The notes below the pieces were generated by a model. It saw only the letters and a program-made list of their open reading frames with translations. It searched no databases and was not told where the DNA came from. The position numbers were made by a program, and so were the translations under genes. A stretch of DNA of 5,473 nt, taken from Actinomycetota bacterium. Lineage in GTDB: Bacteria; Actinomycetota; Geothermincolia; Fen-727; Anoxymicrobiaceae. Of this stretch, positions 1-5,396 are shown piece after piece. Numbering within the stretch: the first letter of the stretch is position 1; the number at the start of each line of letters is the position of its first letter. The stretch is from NCBI GenBank assembly GCA_018894655.1, contig JAHIPE010000193.1, positions 1 to 5,473 on the forward strand, read 5' to 3'.

Positions 1-154
1 GATGCAGACGTTCAACCAGTCGCTGGTATCTCTCTACGCCGATGGCCTGGTCGATTTCAGCACCGCGCTGAAGGCTTCCAACCAGCCCCACGATTTCATC
101 CTCATGGCCAAGCAGATGGGGCTCCCGGTAGAGGAAACCCTCGCAATCCGCTAA
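1..154 (+). CDS. pilT: Type IV pilus retraction ATPase, PilT-like (C-terminal end, partial)
   Basis: Only the last 50 codons are present; the gene runs off the left edge and the first full codon is at base 2. The tail begins MQTFNQSLVSLYADGLVDF and continues through a TALKASNQPHDF segment to a TAA stop. This matches the C-terminal helices of the PilT/PilU branch of secretion ATPases, where an M-x-T-F/M-x-Q-x-L-x-x-L-Y motif is followed by a G-(L/I)-(I/V) turn, an A-L-x-x-A-(S/T)-N repeat and a D-F/L-x-L ending. PilT is a cytoplasmic hexameric ATPase that depolymerises pilin and powers twitching motility. The Walker motifs lie outside the window, so PilT cannot be separated from PilU or a related paralogue. 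The gene is convergent with the diguanylate cyclase that follows. Confidence 0.72.
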   Translation, partial: MQTFNQSLVSLYADGLVDFSTALKASNQPHDFILMAKQMGLPVEETLAIR

Positions 155-155
155 A

Positions 156-215
156 GGGGCCTGACCCGGCTGCGACAATTCTTGCGTTTGGGGCCAGGCC
201 CCATCTTGCGTTTTT
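156..215. repeat. Two degenerate repeat units with a GGGGCC palindrome
   Basis: The 10-base word TCTTGCGTTT occurs twice, at 180-189 and 204-213. Each copy follows a GGGGCC block: GGGGCCTGACCC at 156-167 and the near-perfect palindrome GGGGCCAGGCCCC at 190-202. The gap therefore looks like two tandem but diverged units, a GC-rich palindrome followed by TCTTGCGTTT. GGGGCC/GGGGTC-type palindromes in intergenic gaps are often dispersed REP-like repeats, but one locus cannot show dispersal. Confidence 0.5.
189..215 (+). terminator. Possible intrinsic terminator of the pilT-like gene
   Basis: Bases 189-194 (TGGGGC) pair with 198-203 (GCCCCA) around a 3-base loop. The T-rich stretch TCTTGCGTTTTT follows, ending in five Ts at 211-215. 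The arrangement lies 35 bases after the pilT-like stop and just before the end of the opposing gene, where a terminator is expected. The T run starts seven bases after the stem, which is a poor fit, so this may be only part of the repeat. Confidence 0.33.
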
Positions 216-229
216 GAGGGAGGGTCGGC

Positions 230-1693
230 TTACACAGCGGGTTTGTCCGGGCGCGCCCGCTCCCGGGGGCATTCTACCAGCTCGGCGTAGGTGAGGGTCC
301 TGTTGCGGCCAGATTCCTTGGCGGCGTAGAGCGCCTCGTCGGCGGCGCCGATAAGCCCTTCCGGCTCGCCGCTATCCCCCGGGAACGCCGCCACCCCCAT
401 GCTGATGGAGACCTTGAGGGGCCCCTCCCCGTCCTCGGCCTCCACGGCCAGCGACTCCACGGACTTCCTGATCTTCTCCGCCACCTCGAGGGCCTCAGGC
501 CAATCGGTCTCAGGAAGGAGAATGGAGAACTCCTCACCCCCGTACCGGTAAACCCTGTCTACCTCACGGCGGCCTTTCTCCATGGCCCGGGCAACCCCGC
601 GGAGAACGGCATCGCCCGCCTGGTGGCCGTAGGTGTCGTTGAAACTCTTGAAGTGGTCGATGTCGGCCATGATGAATGAGAACTGGTGCTGGTAGCGCTC
701 GGACCTCACGAACTCCCGCGGGAGGTCGCGGCCGAGCTTTCGGTAGTTGTAGAGCCCGGTGAGGGGGTCGGTAATAGCCAGGAGGTTGATCTGATCGAAC
801 AAGGAGGCCCTCTGCATGGCCAGCCCGAACTGGTAGGTCATCGCCTGCGCCAGTTGAATGCCCTCCGGGGTGAAGGCGTCGGGGTAGCGCCGCCGTATGT
901 GTAGCACCCCCCACAGGGTGTCGCCACTGGTGATGGGGAGGCATATACAGGAACCGGTGTTGACCCTGGCAAGGTTCTGGCACTTCTCGTCGGTGGCCAG
1001 GTCGTCCACCGCCACGGTGCCCATCTGCTGGCAGGCCAGGCAGGAGGAGATATCGCCTATACCCTTCTCCTTCATCTTCTCCAGGATCTCCGGCCGGTAC
1101 CCGAACGAGCTTACAACCGACAGCTTGCCGGTCTCGCGGTTCACGCTGTAGATGAGGCCCGAGTCCGCGTTGAAGACCTTTCTCGCCTCCTTCAGGCTCT
1201 CGGTGAATATCTCCCTCAGGCGGTTCTTGGTGCTAATGGCGCTGATGACCCTCACAAGGGCGTTCAGGCGGGCAAGCCACTGGCGGGACTGGGAGAGGGC
1301 CTCCTCCCGCTCGGAGGCGACACGCTGCATGTCCAGGTACATCCTCTGGGTGACCTGGCTGAGCAGAGTGCCGAAGAAGGCGATCAGGAGGCCGTAGACG
1401 GCGAAACGGGCTACCACTGAGAGCATGAAGAGTGTGCTGCCCTCCCGCCGGATGAACATGAACAGCAGCAGGGCGGCGGAAAGAAAGAGAAGGAGCAGGT
1501 ATCGAAGCTTGCTGGTCGAGATGATCGAGAACACGGTGAGGATGGCGGCGCTTAACAGTATGACCAGCGTGGTGGCGTTGGAGACCCGGAAGATGCAGAA
1601 GTACAGCCACACCAGGGCCACGCCCACCGCGAACGCGGTAGCATACGTAGCTTTCTTCAGTTCGCTCATCTTCATTATCTGTGTCTTCAGCAT
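230..1693 (-). CDS. Membrane-bound GAF-GGDEF diguanylate cyclase
   Basis: A 487-residue protein that should condense two GTP into cyclic di-GMP at the inner face of the membrane. Four hydrophobic segments (about residues 15-35, 41-60, 64-82 and 88-112) anchor it. A short charged, probably coiled-coil linker (120-143) leads to a GAF domain (about 145-297) and a C-terminal GGDEF domain (about 303-470). The active-site motif is GGEEF at 385-389, with the usual TDPLTGLYN entry at 308-316 and D-I-D-H-F-K metal/nucleotide residues near 344-349. An RxxD inhibitory site is present as R376-E-V-D379, five residues before GGEEF, so product feedback is likely. No EAL domain is present. The GAF domain is unusually rich in cysteine (218, 221, 238, 249, 251). 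The start at 1693 is chosen because a promoter ends 12 bases upstream and no Shine-Dalgarno is visible; Met7 and Met9 are alternatives. The input signal is unknown. Confidence 0.93.
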   Translation of the reverse strand: MLKTQIMKMSELKKATYATAFAVGVALVWLYFCIFRVSNATTLVILLSAAILTVFSIISTSKLRYLLLLFLSAALLLFMFIRREGSTLFMLSVVARFAVYGLLIAFFGTLLSQVTQRMYLDMQRVASEREEALSQSRQWLARLNALVRVISAISTKNRLREIFTESLKEARKVFNADSGLIYSVNRETGKLSVVSSFGYRPEILEKMKEKGIGDISSCLACQQMGTVAVDDLATDEKCQNLARVNTGSCICLPITSGDTLWGVLHIRRRYPDAFTPEGIQLAQAMTYQFGLAMQRASLFDQINLLAITDPLTGLYNYRKLGRDLPREFVRSERYQHQFSFIMADIDHFKSFNDTYGHQAGDAVLRGVARAMEKGRREVDRVYRYGGEEFSILLPETDWPEALEVAEKIRKSVESLAVEAEDGEGPLKVSISMGVAAFPGDSGEPEGLIGAADEALYAAKESGRNRTLTYAELVECPRERARPDKPAV

Positions 1694-1705
1694 ACCAAGA
1701 GATAA

Positions 1706-1734
1706 ATGATGAGCGCAGCAGGCCGTCTTGTCAA
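1706..1734 (-). promoter_or_regulatory. Promoter of the diguanylate cyclase gene, near-leaderless
   Basis: On the minus strand a perfect -35 box TTGACA (1734-1729) is followed by a 17-base spacer and CATCAT (1711-1706), which matches TATAAT at four of six positions. The -10 box ends 12 bases before the ATG at 1693, so the predicted mRNA leader is only about five bases. This suggests the cyclase is transcribed separately from the gene upstream. Confidence 0.5.
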
Positions 1735-1738
1735 TAGG

Positions 1739-1772
1739 GTAGGCCGCGGGTCATCTGTGCGGGCCGGCCTAC
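1739..1772 (-). other. Hairpin overlapping the stop codon of the V4R-like gene
   Basis: GTAGGCC (1739-1745) is exactly complementary to GGCCTAC (1766-1772). The TAG stop of the upstream minus-strand gene (1769-1771) lies inside one arm, and the -35 box of the cyclase begins five bases past the other arm. No T run follows on the minus strand, so it is not a standard intrinsic terminator. The loop is long (20 bases) and GC-rich. It could slow transcription between the two genes, or it could be chance in GC-rich DNA. Confidence 0.3.
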
Positions 1773-2839
1773 GCCGGGCCGAGGGACACGTCAGTGTAAC
1801 CACGGTTCGCCGGGGTCCACTGAACGGCGGCCGGAGCGCCGCTTGCCACCTCGTAGAATCCGGCCAGGAAACCGGCGATGAGAGGCTCGTAGTACGGGTT
1901 GTCGACACGGGCCACCACCCGGCCGTCATCGATCGTGACGTTGCGCCCATTGCCCATGCCCCTCAACTGGAGGGTTTTCATGTAGCGGTGATAGCCCGCC
2001 TCGGTGAAGTCAAGGTCTTTTTCTTTGCCGGCGATGAGCTCCTTCACCCTCTCCCTCTCGATGGTCATGATAAGGCGGGGGATCTCTTCACCGAGCTCCT
2101 TCTCCAGCTCGCCGAAGAGGTTGTTCAACGTCATAACGCCCGTCAGCACGGCTCGGTGCCCGGTTTTCACCTCGCCTACCAGCCCCCGGTCCATGTCGAA
2201 CGTGTACTGGCGCCCCAGCTCCAGCGGAGCCTTGCAGGCAGGGCAGAGCTCGAAGATGTTTTCGCCTGGCAGTGCGGGCGGGGGCCTGTAGGAAAAGCGG
2301 TCCTGGTACTCGGGGCGCCGCCGGTCGACTCGGTTGACCTGGATCCGTATACTCCCGTTTTCCAGGTGCTCGAAACGGGCGTCGGCCTTGCATCTCTCGA
2401 CGCTCTCGAAGGCCCCGCAGATGTCGCCCGAAAGTGCCGGCGCGTTGTAGGCGTCGGTGGCAAGGCCCTCGAGAAAGCGTTGCCGCTTGTAGGAGATAAC
2501 CTCGGCGTTCCCCAGGCCCAGCATGGACACCTGCTTGCTCATCTGCTGGTAGACCCGGGCGCTTATCAGGTTGCGCGCGATAACGCCCTTGATGCCCGAG
2601 AGCACCGTGTCCATGAAGTGCTTGCCGCTCTTTCGCTTAGCCTCAATAATGATGTTGTCAAGTGGCATTCCTATTCGTTCGGATATGGAGTAAAGGATGT
2701 TGGTGAGAGCCACGTTGTCGATTATGACCATCCGGTGTGTGGGGTCTCGGGAAAGGAAGATTGTGCCGTTCGAGCCCCAGTCGTGCTCGGCTACGAGCAT
2801 TCGCGGAACCTTGCATCTCTGGCAGTAAAGTGTAACCAA
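1769..2839 (-). CDS. Internally duplicated CxxC / V4R-like protein of unknown function
   Basis: A 356-residue soluble protein built from two copies of one unit, about residues 1-170 and 195-356. Each unit starts with a zinc-knuckle CxxC (C6/C9 and C199/C202). An H-R pair follows exactly 26 residues after the second Cys (H35-R36 and H228-R229), then a V-x-L-x-N helix (N47 and N240) and a Gly (G57 and G250), all at a constant offset of 193. Later a G-(L/M)-G-N turn (108-111, 294-297) and a P-x(3)-G-x(3)-G-x-x-E helix (134-145, 319-330) also match, after a seven- to eight-residue shift. The Gly-rich end helix and closing strand resemble V4R / 4-vinyl-reductase domains, which bind small hydrophobic ligands; that link is inferred. 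The TTG start at 2839 is chosen because the next upstream in-frame codon run meets the TAA of the preceding gene, and the next ATG (codon 14) would remove the first CxxC. No strong ribosome site is seen, only a G-rich stretch. It lies 15 bases after the esterase, probably in one operon. Confidence 0.8.
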   Translation of the reverse strand: MVTLYCQRCKVPRMLVAEHDWGSNGTIFLSRDPTHRMVIIDNVALTNILYSISERIGMPLDNIIIEAKRKSGKHFMDTVLSGIKGVIARNLISARVYQQMSKQVSMLGLGNAEVISYKRQRFLEGLATDAYNAPALSGDICGAFESVERCKADARFEHLENGSIRIQVNRVDRRRPEYQDRFSYRPPPALPGENIFELCPACKAPLELGRQYTFDMDRGLVGEVKTGHRAVLTGVMTLNNLFGELEKELGEEIPRLIMTIERERVKELIAGKEKDLDFTEAGYHRYMKTLQLRGMGNGRNVTIDDGRVVARVDNPYYEPLIAGFLAGFYEVASGAPAAVQWTPANRGYTDVSLGPA

Positions 2840-2854
2840 ATCAAAACCCGCCCG

Positions 2855-3667
2855 TTAGCCCGCGTTCTCACGGATGAAGCGGCAACTGTCCTCGAATATC
2901 TTCTCCTTGTCAAAGTCAAGGGTCGCAACGTGGAAAGAGTTGTCCAGCCAGATGAGTTCCTTGTCGGTGGAGCCGACGTGCTCGAGGATGTACGGCGCGT
3001 TCTCCGGGAGCACGGCGTGGTCGTCTCGCGCCTGGAATACCCTTATCGGAACCGTTACCCTGTCAAGGTTGTCGTGGACCAACTTCATCAACTTGACAAG
3101 CTCGTGGAGGGCCTTTACCGAGAGCTTCTCGTAGGCGACCTCACGGGCGTCCGGGTCCTTGAGGTCGTTCCCCGGGCCCGGTAAGGCGCCTACCAGGTAC
3201 TTCAAGGCCGGGACCAGCTTGAGAGCGGGGTTTTTCATGAACACCGGGGTGCAGATAGGCATTATTCCCGCGATGCCCTCCGAGAACCGTTCGCCCAGGT
3301 AGAGTGTGAGAGTTCCCCCCATCGACAGGCCGGATACGAAGACGTCGTCACAGGCCCCTTGAAGCTCCGACAGCGCCAGTTCGGCCGTACGGGTCCAGTC
3401 ATTGTGGGACCAGCGCCCCATGTCCTTGACGTCGGTGCCATGGCCAGGCAGCCGGGGCCCCAGGACGGTGAGTCCCTTCCCGGCAAGGTACTCCCCCATA
3501 GGCTTCATGCTCGAGGTGGTGCCGGTGAAGCCGTGCAGGAGAAGGCAACCCACCTTGCCCCCCTCGAAGAAGAACGGCTTGCCGTCGTCCATGACCGAAA
3601 GCCCTGGCGGTATCTCCATTGTCTTGGGGACGGAGCCCGCCGCGCCGCTCCCGCCACCGGTTTTCAT
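2855..3667 (-). CDS. Carboxylesterase / monoacylglycerol lipase-like alpha/beta hydrolase (Est30 type)
   Basis: A 270-residue cytoplasmic serine hydrolase, slightly longer than Est30-type carboxylesterases (about 250) because of a Gly-rich N-terminal extension. The oxyanion-hole motif is LLLHGFTGT (42-50), followed by R-L-P-G-H-G-T (72-78). The nucleophile elbow is GLSMGG with Ser115. The acid is Asp216 in QARDDHAVLPENA (212-224), and the base is His246 in NSFHVATLD (243-251). These match the Est30 arrangement QAR-x-D and G/F-HV-x-TLD. The expected reaction is hydrolysis of short to medium acyl esters or monoglycerides; the natural substrate is unknown. The ATG at 3667 is used, with only a weak AAGAAAT upstream; Met17 is an alternative that would still keep the whole fold. 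The start lies eight bases from the terminal hairpin of the structured element upstream, so its leader must be formed by that element. The V4R-like gene follows after 15 bases. Confidence 0.9.
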   Translation of the reverse strand: MKTGGGSGAAGSVPKTMEIPPGLSVMDDGKPFFFEGGKVGCLLLHGFTGTTSSMKPMGEYLAGKGLTVLGPRLPGHGTDVKDMGRWSHNDWTRTAELALSELQGACDDVFVSGLSMGGTLTLYLGERFSEGIAGIMPICTPVFMKNPALKLVPALKYLVGALPGPGNDLKDPDAREVAYEKLSVKALHELVKLMKLVHDNLDRVTVPIRVFQARDDHAVLPENAPYILEHVGSTDKELIWLDNSFHVATLDFDKEKIFEDSCRFIRENAG

Positions 3668-3674
3668 ATTTCTT

Positions 3675-3718
3675 GTCGGCTGGAGACCCCGCCCTTCAGG
3701 GCAGGGAGGAAAGCCGAC
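3675..3718 (-). repeat. Terminal nested hairpin of the structured element
   Basis: The outer arms GTCGGCT (3675-3681) and AGCCGAC (3712-3718) are perfectly complementary over seven bases. Inside, GCCCT (3691-3695) pairs with AGGGC (3698-3702), and CCC (3687-3689) pairs with GGG (3704-3706) across one mismatch. On the minus strand the tip is GCCCTGAAGGGC. The last arm ends seven bases before the esterase ATG (3667-3665). Confidence 0.72.
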
Positions 3719-3719
3719 T

Positions 3720-3974
3720 CCCTCCTTTCAGATAATTGGCAATCTCGTCTTATGTCAAGCCTTTCGGCGTCGTTTCCCAGGAGGCGGTTAAGCCTCCCTG
3801 GAAAGGAGGGGTTTGCGTTTACGGCAGGTACTCGCAAGTCCTGCCCTCCCGCCGGAGTTAGAGTCCCATCGAGGTTGTTATCCGGGGTTTTTAAGCCTGC
3901 CTCACTGTCCATTACCCCTAACGGACTGTTTAGATAACAGGCCACAGAGCCAGGAACTTGGGATGCATTCCTGG
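3720..3974 (-). ncRNA. Candidate structured RNA core of the element
   Basis: Several complementary pairs lie between the two ends. CCAGGAGGC (3777-3785) pairs with GCCTCCCTGG (3792-3801) with one bulged base. CCCTCCTTT (3720-3728) pairs with AAAGGAGGG (3802-3810) and would enclose that hairpin. GCAGG-T-ACT (3824-3832) pairs with AGTCCTGC (3837-3844) around a CGCA loop. CCGGA (3852-3856) pairs with TCCGG (3881-3885), CTGTT (3926-3930) with AACAG (3936-3940), and CCAGGAA (3950-3956) with TTCCTGG (3968-3974). Single pairings of this length arise by chance, but this many side by side in non-coding DNA suggest a folded RNA or single-stranded DNA. Strand is assigned from the terminal hairpin and neighbouring genes. 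Confidence 0.42.
3731..3758 (-). promoter_or_regulatory. Possible promoter inside the element, reading towards the esterase gene
   Basis: On the minus strand TTGACA (3758-3753) is a perfect -35 box. The AT-rich stretch CAATTATC (3738-3731) follows at roughly promoter spacing; AATTAT matches TATAAT at four of six positions but with a short 15-base spacer. A strong Shine-Dalgarno-like AAAGGAGG (3728-3721) comes next, but no start codon follows it within range. Transcripts starting here would carry the terminal hairpin as the esterase leader. Confidence 0.33.
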
Positions 3975-4030
3975 GTGTGTATGTATTTCTCGCCGGTAAC
4001 TTCTGCATAACGCCTCCGTTAAGCCCTCTA

Positions 4031-4081
4031 GTCAACCAGGGGCTTTCTCAAGCCCCTTCCCGTCAGGGAGGGGTGGTTGAC
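4031..4081 (-). repeat. Three-way-junction-like inverted repeats at the opposite end of the element
   Basis: The outer arms GTCAACC (4031-4037) and GGTTGAC (4075-4081) are exactly complementary. They enclose two further hairpins: AGGGGCTT (4038-4045) with AAGCCCCT (4050-4057) around a TCTC loop, and TCCC (4058-4061) with GGGA (4066-4069) around a GTCA loop. Three adjoining stems of 7, 8 and 4 base pairs form a cloverleaf-like fold without gaps between the first two. It is not a tRNA: it lacks the anticodon and T-arm layout and is too short. Confidence 0.62.
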
Positions 4082-4096
4082 CTTGGACCCCCCTGT

Positions 4097-4109
4097 CCCG
4101 GCATACGGG
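4097..4109 (-). other. Small hairpin just after the membrane hydrolase stop
   Basis: CCCG (4097-4100) pairs with CGGG (4106-4109), and the overlapping GGAC (4085-4088) pairs with GTCC (4095-4098), directly after the TGA at 4115-4117 on the minus strand. Neither is followed by a T run, so neither makes a convincing terminator. They may only mark GC-rich sequence between the gene and the element. Confidence 0.2.
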
Positions 4110-4114
4110 TTTAT

Positions 4115-5386
4115 TCAGTTGTCGGGATTCCCGAACGCCTCTATGCTGCTGATGCCCGCCTGGCCGGATTCGCCGCCTTCACTGAACTCCCCCCAGTAGG
4201 AGAAGAACGTCTCCAGGATCATGTAGAACCACCGGCGGGATGTCGCGCGGTAGAGGGCATGCCCGCCGGACGGAGTGATCAGGGACCCCACCATGGGGTT
4301 ATCAATCGCCGCTGCGAGAAGGTCCTCCGCCTCGCCGACCGGTATCACCTGGTCGTCGGTGGAATGGATTATCAGGCATGGCACCTCTATATCACCCACG
4401 GCCTTGATCGGGCTCGCCTTCCGGTACAGGTCCCTGTCGCTTATCTCGTAGTACTGGCTCGAGACCTCGCGGGTATAGGTCCTCAGGTCGCTAATGGGCC
4501 GGGGACCTCCGGAGAGGGTCTTCAGAAGGAGCAGGAAGCGAAACGCGAGCCAGGTGGTGAACCGCTCGATGGAGAAACCGGGAAGCGTTGAGATATGCTC
4601 AACGGCCCTGGCTGCGTCAGCGTAGCCGTTGAGGGCGATAACGCCCCCCGCGAGGGGTTCGTCCAGGCGGGACCTGCCGGCGGCGAGTAGCACCGAGGCC
4701 GCGCCCATGCTGACGCCGCAGGCCCCGACGGTGCTCACCTGCTCGAGGGAGCAAAGGTACCGGGCCACCGCGAGAACGTCGTCGGACTCCCTGAACCCCC
4801 AGCTCGTAGGCGCGTCGGAGTAGCGGCTGGAATCACCGAAGTTCCGCAGGTCCACGACAAAGACGTGAAAGCCCCAGCCGAAGAACGCGCGTAGCGCCAT
4901 GGCCTGGACTGAGCGGGTGTTCTTGTTCTCGAAAAGCCCGTGGACGAAGATGACCGCAGGCCCCGGGCCCCGCTGCATCGCCTGAAGCCCGCATATCGGC
5001 GTGTTGTCCGGCGATTGTATCATGACCGGCTCGAACGGCTCAGGGTACGGGTAGATCGCGCCGGCGGTGGCCCGGACGGTGTCGAGCAAGACCGGGACAA
5101 GGTCGGCAACCGCCAGGGCTACGGCTGCGACTGCCTTGGGGAGCTGGGATTTGAAAGGTATCGCCCGGAGCGACTCCATAACCTCGAACATCGTCTTCAC
5201 CCCCGGCACGCGGTCCGTATACGGCAGGTGAGAGAGCGGTGTTCTCGGGGGATTCCGGTACCGGAGGCCAACGTAGGCGATGATCGCAGCGGTTAGCAGG
5301 AGCGGGGCAAGGGCCGCCAGGAGCAACGCCGCCAGAGAAGCCCTGAGCGCCCGGGCGGCGCGTTTCTTCGAGTGATGTTCACTCAT
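4115..5386 (-). CDS. Membrane-anchored alpha/beta hydrolase
   Basis: A 423-residue protein with a basic N-terminus (KKRAARALR) and one strong hydrophobic helix at about residues 17-41. This is either an uncleaved anchor or a signal peptide; no lipobox is seen. The alpha/beta hydrolase domain spans about 120-400: FVHGLFENK (147-155) forms the oxyanion region, VVDLRNFGDSS (177-187) follows, and the nucleophile elbow is GVSMGA with Ser226. The likely acid is Asp345 in HSTDDQVIP (341-349) and the likely base is His376 in SGGHALY (373-379). The region between the anchor and the catalytic domain has hydrophobic stretches (about 84-101) that may lie on the membrane. A lid-like insertion occupies about 260-330. 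The substrate is unknown; an ester or lipid is plausible. An upstream GTG at 5425 would add 13 residues, but a promoter-like box lies inside that extension and neither start has a Shine-Dalgarno, so the ATG at 5386 is preferred. The product is unrelated in close detail to the other hydrolase. Confidence 0.88.
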   Translation of the reverse strand: MSEHHSKKRAARALRASLAALLLAALAPLLLTAAIIAYVGLRYRNPPRTPLSHLPYTDRVPGVKTMFEVMESLRAIPFKSQLPKAVAAVALAVADLVPVLLDTVRATAGAIYPYPEPFEPVMIQSPDNTPICGLQAMQRGPGPAVIFVHGLFENKNTRSVQAMALRAFFGWGFHVFVVDLRNFGDSSRYSDAPTSWGFRESDDVLAVARYLCSLEQVSTVGACGVSMGAASVLLAAGRSRLDEPLAGGVIALNGYADAARAVEHISTLPGFSIERFTTWLAFRFLLLLKTLSGGPRPISDLRTYTREVSSQYYEISDRDLYRKASPIKAVGDIEVPCLIIHSTDDQVIPVGEAEDLLAAAIDNPMVGSLITPSGGHALYRATSRRWFYMILETFFSYWGEFSEGGESGQAGISSIEAFGNPDN

Positions 5387-5396
5387 TACGGCAAGT

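Larger units (their letters stand above)
3675..4081 (-). mobile_element. Transposase-less structured element, IS200/IS605- or omegaRNA-like
   Basis: This stretch fills nearly all of the 447-base gap between the two hydrolase genes and reads as a dense series of inverted repeats. On the minus strand it opens with a branched fold (4081-4031) and closes with a nested hairpin (3718-3675) whose core CCCTGCCCTGAAGGGCGGGG and outer arms GTCGGCT/AGCCGAC are typical of the right ends of IS200/IS605 elements and the 3' part of TnpB-associated omegaRNAs. No TnpA or TnpB motif is present in any frame. Its base composition is lower in GC than the genes (30 of 60 GC at 3901-3960 against 39 of 60 at 4141-4200). 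An open minus-strand frame (4035-3664) crosses it, but its codons lack the GC-rich third positions of the neighbours. The exact ends are uncertain. It could instead be a structured leader RNA of the esterase gene. Confidence 0.5.

Noticed and set aside
274..983. Two minus-strand frames and several plus-strand frames inside the cyclase gene
   Set aside because: They are other-frame shadows of the GAF-GGDEF gene, with Arg/Pro-rich translations typical of frame-shifted GC-rich DNA.
1706..3184. A 492-codon open frame on the plus strand
   Set aside because: It runs antisense to the V4R-like and esterase genes, whose motifs are clear. Long antisense frames are common in GC-rich genes, and the translation shows no domain.
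3664..4035. A 123-codon minus-strand frame ending in an ATGA overlap with the esterase start
   Set aside because: It starts at TTG without a ribosome site, its codons lack the GC-rich third positions of neighbouring genes, and it is made of the inverted repeats of the structured element. It shows no TnpB RuvC or zinc-finger motif. The ATGA overlap looks accidental, though the frame could be a remnant of a transposase tail.
4031..4081. A tRNA-like cloverleaf
   Set aside because: It has three stems but only 51 bases, with no anticodon arm, T-loop or CCA-compatible acceptor.
3675..4081. CRISPR array
   Set aside because: The repeats are inverted and all different; there are no regularly spaced direct repeats.
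3977..4591. A 204-codon plus-strand frame
   Set aside because: It spans the structured element and then runs antisense to the membrane hydrolase, and no recognisable protein results.
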